Source: Massilia solisilvae (GTDB lineage: Bacteria; Pseudomonadota; Gammaproteobacteria; Burkholderiales; Burkholderiaceae_D). From it: a stretch of DNA of 64,000 bases. The stretch spans positions 1,426,001 to 1,490,000 of the forward strand of contig NZ_JANUGV010000001.1 in the NCBI RefSeq assembly GCF_024753215.1. Direction: 5' to 3'. The position numbers and the translations under genes are program-made. Below, one piece after another: positions 35,696 through 44,401 of this stretch. Numbering within the stretch: the first letter of the stretch is position 1; each line of letters starts with the position of its first letter. The notes beneath the pieces were generated by a model, which saw only the letters and a list, made by a program, of their open reading frames with translations, did no database searches and had not been told where the DNA came from.

Positions 35696-36046
35696 ATGCA
35701 GGTCGCGCGCACGCGCCAGGAGGCCGAGAAAGCATTGCCGACCCTGACCAAGGCCGAGCTGGCCGAACTGCTGTTCGAGCAGGTCGGCCTGAACAAGCGC
35801 GAGGCCAAGGACATGGTCGAGACCTTTTTCGACGAAATCCGCAACGCGCTCGAGCGGGGCGAGGCGGTCAAGCTGTCGGGCTTCGGCAATTTCCAGTTGC
35901 GCGACAAGCCGCAGCGGCCCGGGCGCAACCCCAAGACCGGCGAAGAGATCCCGATCACGGCGCGCCGCGTCGTGACTTTCCACGCGAGCCAGAAACTGAA
36001 GGGCATGGTCGAGGAGACCAGCCCCGCGCTGTCGCGCGCTGCCTGA
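35696..36046 (+). CDS. ihfA: Integration host factor alpha subunit (start may be an upstream AUU)
   Basis: The DNA-bending IHF/HU fold is complete: [39 protein letters not shown] and the arm [23 protein letters not shown] with the intercalating proline. The coordinates use the first ATG, giving 116 residues, but this ATG lacks a ribosome binding site. The same frame stays open and coding-like back to an ATT at 35630 (adding [20 protein letters not shown] and two more residues), preceded by GCAGGG seven bases away and by an in-frame TGA at 35612. No ATG, GTG or TTG lies between. It is followed by the merR gene at five bases. Confidence 0.92.
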   Translation: MQVARTRQEAEKALPTLTKAELAELLFEQVGLNKREAKDMVETFFDEIRNALERGEAVKLSGFGNFQLRDKPQRPGRNPKTGEEIPITARRVVTFHASQKLKGMVEETSPALSRAA

Positions 36047-36051
36047 TTTAG

Positions 36052-36459
36052 ATGATGAACGACCGTCCGACCAAGCTAGAACCGACGACGCTGCCGCCGA
36101 TCCCGGCCAAGCGCTATTTCACGATCGGGGAAGTCAGCGAATTGTGCGGGGTCAAGCCGCATGTCCTGCGCTACTGGGAGCAGGAATTTACCCAACTGAA
36201 GCCAGTCAAACGCCGTGGAAACCGCCGCTACTACCAGCACCACGAGGTGCTGCTGATCCGGCGCATCCGCGAGCTGTTGTACGAGCAGGGCTTCACCATC
36301 AGCGGCGCGCGCAACAAGCTCGACAGCCGCGGCAGCGAAGGCCCCGGTGTCGAGGTGGCGCACGAGGAGCAGGCCGCCGGCATGCTCGATCCGGCCGCGC
36401 TGCGCGACGAACTGCTCGCCATTCTCGACCTGCTCAAGCACGGCCCGCGCGCAGCCTGA
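36052..36459 (+). CDS. MerR-family transcriptional regulator
   Basis: The 135-residue protein has a MerR winged helix (about 20-85: YFTIGEVSELCGVKPHVLRYWEQEF, then RRYYQHHEVLLIRRIRELL). Its C-terminus is short and lacks metal-binding cysteines, unlike metal-sensing MerR proteins. It follows ihfA by five bases, an arrangement common in betaproteobacteria. The regulated target is unknown. Confidence 0.9.
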   Translation: MMNDRPTKLEPTTLPPIPAKRYFTIGEVSELCGVKPHVLRYWEQEFTQLKPVKRRGNRRYYQHHEVLLIRRIRELLYEQGFTISGARNKLDSRGSEGPGVEVAHEEQAAGMLDPAALRDELLAILDLLKHGPRAA

Positions 36460-36479
36460 CTCAGGCATTCGTGCGCCTG

Positions 36480-36507
36480 TTGATCGGCGGCGCTGGAGTG
36501 CTAGAAT
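36480..36507 (+). promoter_or_regulatory. Promoter of the NarL-type response regulator
   Basis: TTGATC (36480-36485), a 16-base spacer and TAGAAT (36502-36507) preceded by TGC form a plausible sigma-70 promoter about 95 bases before the start codon. Confidence 0.5.
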
Positions 36508-36600
36508 GTCACATGCGGTTTTTGCTGAATCAACGCATTGATATGGGCGTGAGGTTCAGCCTCGGCTCTTTCCTGCCTCAGGAAACTTTAAGGGAAGACA

Positions 36601-37233
36601 ATGATACGCGTTGCCATTTGTGACGATCACCAGATAGTACGAGCGGGCTTCAAGCAGATTTTTTCGTCGTCCGGCGAGTTCGACGTCGTGGCCGAAGGCG
36701 CCACTGGCCGCGAGGCGCTCGACATCGCGCGACGCGAGATCTGCGATGTGCTGCTGCTCGACATCGCCATGCCGGACCAGAGCGGGATCGACATCCTGCG
36801 CACCATCCGCCAGGGACAGCCCAACCTGCCGGTGCTGATCCTGTCGGGCTACCCGGCGCAGCAGTACGCGCTGAACCTGTTCAAAATGGGCGCCAACGGC
36901 TACCTGAACAAGGAATGCGACGCCGACGAGCTCAAGACGGCAGTGCGCACCGTCTACCAGGGGCGCCGCTACGTCAGCTCGCAAGTGGGCGAGCTGCTGG
37001 CGCAAAGTTTCGACCGCGACCCCAACACGGCACTGCACACCGAGTTGTCGGACCGCGAGTTTCAGGTGTTCCTGCGCCTGGCCAAGGGCGCGACCGTGTC
37101 CGACATCGGCAATGCGCTGTCGCTGTCGATCAAGACCGTGTCCACCTACCGCACCCGCATCATGGAAAAGATGGGGCTGCAGTCGAACAGCGACCTGACG
37201 TACTACGCGATGAAGAACAACCTGCTCGATTGA
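36601..37233 (+). CDS. NarL/FixJ-family response regulator
   Basis: The 210-residue protein has a receiver domain (acidic pocket DDH at 8-10, phosphoacceptor Asp54 in LLLDIAMPD, Lys near NGYLNKE) and a C-terminal LuxR-type helix-turn-helix (LSDREFQVFLRLAKGATVSDIGNALSLSIKTVSTYRTRIM). GGGAAGACA precedes the ATG. No histidine kinase is adjacent, so it is an orphan here. A terminator follows. Confidence 0.93.
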   Translation: MIRVAICDDHQIVRAGFKQIFSSSGEFDVVAEGATGREALDIARREICDVLLLDIAMPDQSGIDILRTIRQGQPNLPVLILSGYPAQQYALNLFKMGANGYLNKECDADELKTAVRTVYQGRRYVSSQVGELLAQSFDRDPNTALHTELSDREFQVFLRLAKGATVSDIGNALSLSIKTVSTYRTRIMEKMGLQSNSDLTYYAMKNNLLD

Positions 37234-37266
37234 GCGGGTGGGCAGGGCGCACGCCTTGACCTGAGA

Positions 37267-37298
37267 CAGCGGCCGCTTGCGCGGCCGTTGTTCTTTTG
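37267..37298 (+). terminator. Terminator after the NarL-type regulator
   Basis: CAGCGGCCGC-TTGC-GCGGCCGTTG forms a ten-pair stem (one G-U) with a four-base loop, followed by TTCTTTTG. Confidence 0.8.
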
Positions 37299-37380
37299 TA
37301 GGGTGGGCAGGTTTCCTGCCCACGCGTTCAGTCTCCGCTTGCGCCGCTCGGACGCGTGGGCAGCAAGCTGCCCACCCTAC
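37298..37380. repeat. Inverted pair of family A repeats
   Basis: GTAGGGTGGGCAGGTTTCC and TGCCCACGCGTTCA (37298-37330) are answered in reverse by GGACGCGTGGGCAGCAAGC and TGCCCACCCTAC (37350-37380). These are the cleanest copies; others are at 2069, 3649 and 49478. The 259-base gap 37234-37492 holds this pair, the terminator before it and no gene. Confidence 0.8.
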
Positions 37381-37492
37381 GGATACGGCGATGGCTCGGC
37401 CGCACCACAAACAGCAAGCGCCCCGAAGGGCGCCCGCTGTTCATCACTGTCGAGTGCCGCCTTTTGCACGGGCGACGTCGTGTTGGCGGCGC

Positions 37493-38302
37493 TTACCGCG
37501 CCACGTCCATCAGCAGCCGGTCATATTCCGACTTGGCGACCTTGTAGCATTCGCCCGCGTATTCCTCCAGCCCGGCACGGTCGAGCACCGTGATGTTGCC
37601 GCGGCGGTACTGGATCAGGCCTTCTTCCTGCAGCTTGCCGGCGGCCGCGGTGATGCTCTCGCGCCGCACGCCCAGCATGATCGAGATGAGCTCCTGGGTC
37701 ACCTTCAGCTCGTTCGAGGGCGAGCGGTCCAGGCGGTCCAGCAACCAGCGGCACAGCTTCTGCTCGATCGAGCTGTGGCGCCCGCCCACGGCGTTCTGCG
37801 CCATCTGTGCGAACAGGGCGTTGGTGTAGCGCATCAGGAGTTGCGGCAGCGCGCCGCCGCGGTTGAAGGCGTCGCGCAGGTACTGGGTCTTGAGGCGGTA
37901 GCCGTAGCCGGCGCTTTGCACCACCGCGCTGCAGGTGGCGCGTTCGCCCATGAACAGCGACACGCCGACCGCGCCCTCATGGCCCACCACGGCGATCTCC
38001 GTGGTCGCGCCGTCTTCCATCACGTACAGCAGCGACACGATGGCAGTGGTCGGGAAATACACATACTCCAGCTTGCTGCCGTATTCGAACAGTTCCTTGC
38101 CGAAGGGCAGCGGGACCAGCTCGAGGTGCTCGAACAGGGTTTCCAGGTCTTGGCGCGGAAGGGCGGCGAGCAGCTCGTTCTGCTGGGTGCCGCTGTAGCT
38201 GACAACCGGACGGGACGCAGTCTTCAGTTCCTCCCTGGTGGAAGGAATCTGGTTGACCGCTTGCGCTTTTTGCGTGGCACCACCAAGTTGAGCGTTGTTC
38301 AT
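37493..38302 (-). CDS. Crp/Fnr-family transcriptional regulator
   Basis: This 269-residue protein has a 35-residue leader, a cyclic-nucleotide-binding-like beta-roll (around 50-160; PLPFGKELFEYGSKLEYVYFP) and a C-terminal winged helix (SNELKVTQELISIMLGVRRESITAAAGKLQEEGLIQ in part). The phosphate-binding cassette of cAMP-binding Crp (RxS with conserved E) is not evident and there are no N-terminal iron-sulfur cysteines, so ligand and signal are unknown. It stands alone. Confidence 0.88.
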   Translation of the reverse strand: MNNAQLGGATQKAQAVNQIPSTREELKTASRPVVSYSGTQQNELLAALPRQDLETLFEHLELVPLPFGKELFEYGSKLEYVYFPTTAIVSLLYVMEDGATTEIAVVGHEGAVGVSLFMGERATCSAVVQSAGYGYRLKTQYLRDAFNRGGALPQLLMRYTNALFAQMAQNAVGGRHSSIEQKLCRWLLDRLDRSPSNELKVTQELISIMLGVRRESITAAAGKLQEEGLIQYRRGNITVLDRAGLEEYAGECYKVAKSEYDRLLMDVAR

Positions 38303-38559
38303 GTTATGTCCTCGTAATCTTCTACTTGCTTCGTTGGCGAGGGGAGCTCGTCTTGACGTTTCCCCATCGCGATGTGTGTATATTGAAGCTATAGTCCGGT
38401 GCCGAACATAAGATTAGCAGTCGCACCAATGTAGGCTCTCAGCATAATGTTTTGTCAGTCCAGTCCTACTGGAGCAGCCCCCCAAAACGGGCCGTTTTCT
38501 TGGGCGCGGGCAACGATTTAGCGCATAATGGGCGGCTCCAAAACAACTCAGCACTAGGC
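38303..38559. promoter_or_regulatory. Divergent promoter region of the Crp/Fnr and OmpR-type regulators
   Basis: For the OmpR-type gene, TTGGGC (38500-38505), an 18-base spacer and CATAAT (38524-38529) form a possible promoter. An imperfect palindrome CCAAAACGGGCCGTTTTC lies at 38482-38499. No gene is seen. Confidence 0.4.
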
Positions 38560-39225
38560 ATGCAAATCCTGCTCGTGGAAGACGATGCCGTCCTCGCCGA
38601 CGGCCTGGGCCGTGTCCTGCAAACGCAGGGAATCGGGGCCGAGCTCGTCCACGACGGCGTGCGTGCCGACCAGTTGCTGCAGGCGGGCAGTTACGCCGTG
38701 GCAGTGCTCGACATCGGCCTGCCCGGCATCGACGGATTCGAAGTGGTGCGCCGGCTGCGCGCGCGCGGCTCGCAGCTGCCGGTGCTGCTCCTGACCGCGC
38801 GCGACGCGGTCGAGGACCGGGTGCACGGGCTGGAGCTGGGCGCGGACGACTACCTGGTCAAGCCGTTCGCCACCGCCGAGCTGGTGGCGCGGATCCGGGC
38901 GCTGGCGCGCCGCAATGCACCCGCCCCGCAGGCGCTGTCAGCCGGCCGGCTGGTGCTGGACGTGGCCGCGCGGCGGGCCCGCATCGGCGACAAGCCGGTC
39001 GAACTGTCGGTGCGCGAATGGGCGGTACTTGAATACTTGCTGCAGCACAGTGGGCGGGTGGTGTCCAAGCAGCAGATCATCGACGCGATCCAGCCCTGGG
39101 GCGACGACCTGACGTTGAACGCGGTCGAGGTGTACGTGTCGCGCCTGCGTGGCAAGCTCGAGGATGCCGGCGTGGTCATCCGGACCATCCGCGGTTTCGG
39201 TTACCTGTTCGATATTTCGGCATGA
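38560..39225 (+). CDS. OmpR/PhoB-family response regulator (TctD/QseB-like)
   Basis: The ATG at 38560 begins the receiver domain directly (MQILLVEDDAVLADGLGRVL); the upstream frame is not coding-like. The 221-residue product has phosphoacceptor Asp51 in VLDIGLPGIDG, Lys in DDYLVKPF, and a C-terminal winged helix ending in VYVSRLRGKLEDAGVVIRTIRGFGYLF. It overlaps the kinase gene by four bases (ATGA). Together they form a two-component system; the target genes are unknown, and the convergent pilus operon is a neighbour only. Confidence 0.94.
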   Translation: MQILLVEDDAVLADGLGRVLQTQGIGAELVHDGVRADQLLQAGSYAVAVLDIGLPGIDGFEVVRRLRARGSQLPVLLLTARDAVEDRVHGLELGADDYLVKPFATAELVARIRALARRNAPAPQALSAGRLVLDVAARRARIGDKPVELSVREWAVLEYLLQHSGRVVSKQQIIDAIQPWGDDLTLNAVEVYVSRLRGKLEDAGVVIRTIRGFGYLFDISA

Positions 39226-40346
39226 GCAGCATTCGCCTGCGGCTGCTGAAGTGGCTGGTGGGGCCGGTCGTGCTGGTGAACCTGGGCGCGGCGCTGCTGG
39301 CCTACGAGCTGGCGTGGAAGCCGGCCGAGCTGGCCGCCATCCAGCCGCAGCCCGGCGCCACTGTTGTGTCACCCACCCAAGCGTCGCAGGCAGCGCCAGC
39401 CGCTGCGGGCGCGGCGCGCAGTGCCCAGGCGCGCGCGCAGGTGCGCAGCGCCGTGTTGCGCACCCTGGTCCTGGTCGAGGTGCTGGTGTGCCTGGCGCTG
39501 GCGGGGCTGGTGTGGTTTTCGGTCACCAACGGACTGGCGCCGCTGGCGCGCCTGCGCGCGAGCCTTGACCGGCGCGGCAGTGCCGACCTGGAGCCGCTGC
39601 ATCAGGATGGGCTGCCGCAGGAACTGGTGCCGGTCGTGGATGCCTTCAACGACCTGCTGGGACGCATCGGCGAGAGCGCGCGCGCCCAGCACGAGTTCCA
39701 GGCCAACGTCGCGCACCAGCTGCGCACGCCGCTGGCGGGCATGAAGCTGCAGCTGGAATGGCTGGCGGCGCGCCACCGCGACGACCCCGAGACCGGGGCC
39801 TCGCTCGCGCTGATGCGCCAGGCCAATGAACGCCTGATCCGCGAGACCAACCAGCTGCTGTCCCTGGCGCGTGCCGAACCGAGCCGCTTCGAGGCCGCGC
39901 GCGTGGAGCCGCTGGACCTGGCGGGGCTGGTGGAGGAAGCGGTGCAGGCCTTCGTCGACCAGGCGGTCGCGCGCCGGATCGACCTGGGTTTTTCGCTGGC
40001 CGCGGCGCCGGTGCGGGGCGACCGTTTCCTGCTGCGCGACCTGCTGGACAACCTGGTGGACAACGCCCTGCGCTACACGCCGCCGGGCGGAACCGTGACG
40101 GTGCGGGCCGGCGTGGAGGACGGCGCGGCGCGGCTGGTGGTGGAGGACAATGGCCCCGGCATCGCGCCCGAGCAACGCGCCCGCGTGTTCCAGCGCTTCG
40201 TCCGGCTTGACCAGAACACCACCGGCAGCGGGCTGGGCCTGGCCATCGTGCGCGACATCGCCCAGGTGCACGGCGGCGAGGTCGAGCTCGCAAGCGGCGC
40301 GGGCGGGAAGGGCGCCGTGTTCACGGTCCGCTTCCCGCCCGCCTGA
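39222..40346 (+). CDS. Sensor histidine kinase (TctE/QseC-like)
   Basis: The 374-residue kinase has two membrane helices (about 11-29 and 80-99) around a short, Ala/Gln-rich periplasmic loop of about 50 residues. A linker is followed by the dimerisation domain with VAHQLRTPLAG (His165) and an ATPase domain with DLLDNLVDNALRYTPPGG, DNGPGI and GSGLGLAIV. The loop is much smaller than the usual periplasmic sensor of TctE relatives, so it may sense within the membrane or use a partner. It follows the response regulator with ATGA overlap. Confidence 0.93.
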   Translation: MSSIRLRLLKWLVGPVVLVNLGAALLAYELAWKPAELAAIQPQPGATVVSPTQASQAAPAAAGAARSAQARAQVRSAVLRTLVLVEVLVCLALAGLVWFSVTNGLAPLARLRASLDRRGSADLEPLHQDGLPQELVPVVDAFNDLLGRIGESARAQHEFQANVAHQLRTPLAGMKLQLEWLAARHRDDPETGASLALMRQANERLIRETNQLLSLARAEPSRFEAARVEPLDLAGLVEEAVQAFVDQAVARRIDLGFSLAAAPVRGDRFLLRDLLDNLVDNALRYTPPGGTVTVRAGVEDGAARLVVEDNGPGIAPEQRARVFQRFVRLDQNTTGSGLGLAIVRDIAQVHGGEVELASGAGGKGAVFTVRFPPA

Positions 40347-40361
40347 GCCCGGCAACGCCGC

Positions 40362-43300
40362 TCAGCTGCCCGAGATGTAGGTGTAGCTGCGCTTGCGCTT
40401 GGACTTGATGGCCGGGCGGTGCAACTGCGGACCGATCGCCGAGCTGGCGCCCGACGTGCCCGCCGCACCCTCGTCGGTGCCGCCTTTCTGGACCGCACCA
40501 ATGATCACCGACACGGCCTTGTCGCCGACCGGCACGCTGGTCGCCATCACCGGCGACGGCGGCAGGCCGCCGCCGACGAACGGCGACGAGCGCTGGCCGC
40601 CGCAGCTGCCGCCCACGTTGATGGCGCCGGAGCCATTGAGCAGGTTGACCCAGTAGCCGCGCGCCTCGCCCAGCGCCGTGGAGCAGGTGGCCGCGTTGGG
40701 CGGGATCGGGCGGTTGGTGCTGAAGGTGACCATGCCGCCGGCGATCAGGGCCGAGGTGACCACCTGTTCGCCGCGCCCGTACTGGTTCAGGTCCATGAAC
40801 CAGCCCTTCAGGTTGGACGAGGGCAGCACCAGCGGCGTGTCGCAGCTATCCCTGGAGCTGTAGTCCTGGAGCTGGCTGTCCAGGTTGATGGCCGGGGTGT
40901 CGTCGCTCGTGATGGACAGGTCATCCTTGTACACGTAGAAGCGGTTGGTGACCGGGGTGGTGTAAGGATATTGCTCCTTGAGCGGGTGCTCGCGGTCGCC
41001 GCTGCCGATGGCCAGGTACACCTTGCCGGCGGAGTAGAGCAGCGCCGGCGCAAACAGGAACTTGCGCCCGCCGCCGGTCGTGTAGGCCACCTTGCGCATG
41101 GTCCAGCCTTCCTTGGCCAGCGGTCCGTGCAGCGCCGTGTTGTCGACAAAGTCGATCCGGTAGATGTTGCCGCGCGTGTCGGCCGCATACAGGTAGTCGG
41201 GCATGCCGTCGTTGTTCACGTCCACCATCGCCACGTCGGCCGCCACCGCGCCCTCGGTCTCGAACGGTTCGTGCAGCAGCGCCCCGGTCAGGCCGTTCAG
41301 GATGTAGATGAAGTGGCCCTTGTTGCCGCAGGTGGGGCCGGACACGTTGGCGTCCTCGCAGGCGTCGTAGCCGCCGCCGAACGCGACCACCGGGGTGCTG
41401 GTGGAAAAGCCCTTGACCAGCGCCACGCTCGGGGTGGACCAGGTCTGGCCGATGCCGCTCATGTTGGCGGTGCAGTCGTTGTCGTTGGCCAGGTCGGCGC
41501 AACCGCTGCGCCACTTGTAGACCGGCGCGTCGGGGTTGGTCACGTCGAGCGCGTAGATGCGGCGCCCGCCGCGGCGCATGCCGGCGTAGATCCAGACCTT
41601 GGAGTTGTCGGCGTTCTGGTACAGGCCGACCGAGCCGTCGAAGAAGTAGTCCTTGGCCTGGGCCGAGGCGCCCGAAGCGAGCGTCGGGTAGCTGATCATC
41701 GGGCTGTTGTCCTTCAGCCGCTGCAGGCGGCCGAAGAACTCGGGCGCCACGAACGACCAGGCCTCGACCCCGCTGTCGGCCTTGACCGAATGTAGCGCGC
41801 CGTCGTTGGCGCCGTAGAACACGCGCACGCCGCCCTTGTCCTTGCCGTAGTTCACCGGCAGCGGGCGCGAGTGGATCACGTCGCCGTGGATCGACGGCCG
41901 CGTGGTGCCGGCGCCCGCCTTGTCGTTGTTGACGTCTTCGCCGCGGATGAAGGCCACCAGGCTGGCATCGAGCCCGCTGGTGGCGGCCGTGAAGTCGGCC
42001 AGCGCGCTGCCGGACAGCGTGTACATCGTGCGCGAGAGCGCATAGCTGGCCGGTGCGCCGCCGACGTTGCCCGCGCGCAGCACCTCGGCGGCGCCGCCTT
42101 TTTCCACCAGCGGGCCGTCCGGCGCGTCCGAATACTTGTTGAAGGCCGAGGTGGTGCAGCCGCCCGCCGGGTCCGGGTTGACGCCCAGGCCGCTCCAGTA
42201 GGTGCCGCTGTCGGTGGTCCAGAAGCTGGTGGCGCAGGGCGTGACGAAGCCGGTCAGCGAGTTGATCGCCAGCTGCCCGTTGGCGTCGCCCAGGTCCACG
42301 CCGCTGCCGGCCGTCACCAGCTGGTAGCGCTTGAGATTGCCGAACCAGCGCGGCAGCGCGCTCGGATCCGGCCGGAACATGCCGATGAACACCTGGTTCT
42401 CGTTCTGGGCGCGGTTGGTCGCGTTCACCGGCAGGCTGGTCGAGGCGAAGCTGGTGTTCACCGCCTGGATCTCGACGATGATCTGCTTGAGCGCGTCCAG
42501 GATCGCCTGCTCGTTCTTGGCCGCGAAGTACTTGCCGCCGCCGGCCTTGGCCATGCTCATCATCAGCGAGGTCTGCACCGCGTTGGGCTGTTTGTTGTAC
42601 ACGTCGATGGTGTAGGTGGTCACCGAGGGCCGCACGCTCGAATTGGCGACCGGGATGCCCTTGTCGTGCATCAGGCGCGCCCATTCGTCGGCATTGTAGG
42701 TGGCCGTGTCGGTGGTCGAGGTGGTGGTCGGCACGTCCACGAACTCCAGGTTCACGCCGTCGACCTTGTAGGCGCTGGTCCCCGGCGGGCAGGAGGCCAG
42801 CGTGTTCGAGGTGGGCGCGTTGTTGTAGGTGCAGCTGACGTTGGTGCCGGTGCACGAGCTGGCATAGTCGCTGGTGCTGGTCGGGCCGCTGGCATAGCAT
42901 TGCGAGGTCATGCCCAGCACCGCCGTGCTGGTGTAGGGCGGCGTGGTGGTGCTGTTGACCGTGGTGGGGGTGACGGTCTGGGTCAGGTTGTACTGGCGCT
43001 TGAGCGTGGCGGTCTGGGTGATCGTCAGCTTAAAGTCGCTGTTGCCCGGGCAGCCCTTGTTGTTGCCCGAGTACTGGGCCGAATAGGTGCAGCTGCTGTT
43101 GGAGGGGCAGGTCAGGCCGCCGTGATCGGTGCTGGTTTCGGGGTTCCAGTACCCGGTGCCGGTGCCGACGCCCGCGTAGCAGGCGCTGGAGGTTGCGCTG
43201 CTGGTGCTCTGGGTCGCGGTGCCAATGGGGCCGCCGACGGTGTAGGAGCAGCTGTACGTGGTGGTGGCGGTGTTGTTGCCGCTGGTCGTGGTGGAGCTCG

Positions 43301-44384
43301 ACGGGCAAACCAGGTTGCCGTGGTCGCTTTCCGGCACGTCGCTGACCGAACCGTAATAGCCGGTGGTCGCGCCGGTCGAACTGGTGACCGTGCCCTGGAT
43401 CGGCACGCCCGGCGCGGTGGAGGCCGGATGGAACACCGACTGCACCACGGTGTAGGCCTGGGTGCCGGCCGGGCAGGCGATCGGCGTCAGGTTGGCGGTT
43501 GGATCGCCAGCCACGCAGCCCTCGGTATAGGTAGAGCATGTCGCTTTGAACGTCGAGTCGATCTCTGCCTGCACGCCAGCCGGGCTGGCGTAGCAAGCCG
43601 CGGTCACGCCGACGTTGGTACGTGCGTTGATGCTTTGTGTGGTGAAGTTCGGCAGCCCCAGCTGTTTGACGGGGATGATGCTGCCGTCCGCGTTTTTGTT
43701 GCCGTTCAGTTCGTTCAGCTTGGCGGTGTTCGCCGCGCTGTCCTTTTCCGGGCCGTTCCGGTCCGGGTTGCCAATGAAGATGACGAAGGTCTTGCCGCAG
43801 GTGCTGTCGGCGGTGATCGGCGAGGCGAAGGTGGTGTAGGGCGAGGTGTAACCGGCATTGTCGGCCTTGCTGGAGACCACCGCAGCCGGAGAATACGAGT
43901 TGGCGCCGGCAAAGTAGTTGTACACGTCGTACATCAGGTTGCCGTACGAGGTGTTCGAATTGCGTTTTTCCGTCGAGCCGGTGACGTCGCTGTAGATCGT
44001 GTTCAGCGTGCTGGTGAAATTGGCCTTCGCGGTCGCGTCCATCGGCCGGATCGCCGAACGGATGAAGCCGCCATCGTCGTTGGCGGTGCCGCCGGTGACA
44101 AATTCCATCAGGCCGATACTGGTCTTGTCGTCCAGCGTGGCCAGCAGGTTGCGGATCGAGCGCACTTCCGACTCGCCCTGCTGCAGCCCGCCCGGCCACT
44201 GCTGGCTCTGGCGTGCCCAGTTCGAGGTATTGTCGAGCACGATCAGGATGCGCGGGTTGGTCGACAGGCCGCCCGAGGTGCCGGTGAAGATGTCGATGTC
44301 GTCGGCCGCCGCCTTGATCGGCGACCACGACAGGCCGGCCGAGAGCGACAGCGCCAGGCAGGTGGAGAAAAGATTGCGTTTCAT
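40362..44384 (-). CDS. pilY1: Type IV pilus tip adhesin/assembly protein PilY1 (PilC)
   Basis: The open frame extends back through pilX, but the real start is the ATG at 44384, which opens a signal peptide (MKRNLFSTCLALSLSAGLSW). The 1340-residue product has an N-terminal von Willebrand A-like domain (from about 43; ILIVLDNTSNW) split by a Cys- and Thr/Ser-rich insertion (about 215-545), and a C-terminal seven-bladed propeller (from about residue 770; HSVKADSGVEAWSFVAPEFF) with a calcium loop DVNNDGMPDYL. PilY1 sits at the pilus tip with the minor pilins and is needed for extension, adhesion and surface sensing. It is the last gene of the minor pilin operon. Confidence 0.93.
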   Translation of the reverse strand: MKRNLFSTCLALSLSAGLSWSPIKAAADDIDIFTGTSGGLSTNPRILIVLDNTSNWARQSQQWPGGLQQGESEVRSIRNLLATLDDKTSIGLMEFVTGGTANDDGGFIRSAIRPMDATAKANFTSTLNTIYSDVTGSTEKRNSNTSYGNLMYDVYNYFAGANSYSPAAVVSSKADNAGYTSPYTTFASPITADSTCGKTFVIFIGNPDRNGPEKDSAANTAKLNELNGNKNADGSIIPVKQLGLPNFTTQSINARTNVGVTAACYASPAGVQAEIDSTFKATCSTYTEGCVAGDPTANLTPIACPAGTQAYTVVQSVFHPASTAPGVPIQGTVTSSTGATTGYYGSVSDVPESDHGNLVCPSSSTTTSGNNTATTTYSCSYTVGGPIGTATQSTSSATSSACYAGVGTGTGYWNPETSTDHGGLTCPSNSSCTYSAQYSGNNKGCPGNSDFKLTITQTATLKRQYNLTQTVTPTTVNSTTTPPYTSTAVLGMTSQCYASGPTSTSDYASSCTGTNVSCTYNNAPTSNTLASCPPGTSAYKVDGVNLEFVDVPTTTSTTDTATYNADEWARLMHDKGIPVANSSVRPSVTTYTIDVYNKQPNAVQTSLMMSMAKAGGGKYFAAKNEQAILDALKQIIVEIQAVNTSFASTSLPVNATNRAQNENQVFIGMFRPDPSALPRWFGNLKRYQLVTAGSGVDLGDANGQLAINSLTGFVTPCATSFWTTDSGTYWSGLGVNPDPAGGCTTSAFNKYSDAPDGPLVEKGGAAEVLRAGNVGGAPASYALSRTMYTLSGSALADFTAATSGLDASLVAFIRGEDVNNDKAGAGTTRPSIHGDVIHSRPLPVNYGKDKGGVRVFYGANDGALHSVKADSGVEAWSFVAPEFFGRLQRLKDNSPMISYPTLASGASAQAKDYFFDGSVGLYQNADNSKVWIYAGMRRGGRRIYALDVTNPDAPVYKWRSGCADLANDNDCTANMSGIGQTWSTPSVALVKGFSTSTPVVAFGGGYDACEDANVSGPTCGNKGHFIYILNGLTGALLHEPFETEGAVAADVAMVDVNNDGMPDYLYAADTRGNIYRIDFVDNTALHGPLAKEGWTMRKVAYTTGGGRKFLFAPALLYSAGKVYLAIGSGDREHPLKEQYPYTTPVTNRFYVYKDDLSITSDDTPAINLDSQLQDYSSRDSCDTPLVLPSSNLKGWFMDLNQYGRGEQVVTSALIAGGMVTFSTNRPIPPNAATCSTALGEARGYWVNLLNGSGAINVGGSCGGQRSSPFVGGGLPPSPVMATSVPVGDKAVSVIIGAVQKGGTDEGAAGTSGASSAIGPQLHRPAIKSKRKRSYTYISGS

Positions 44385-44401
44385 GGCGTCCCCGTTCCGG
44401 T

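Noticed and set aside
36460..36600. tRNA-Pro gene expected after merR
   Set aside because: This order is common in betaproteobacteria, but no cloverleaf can be drawn in the gap.
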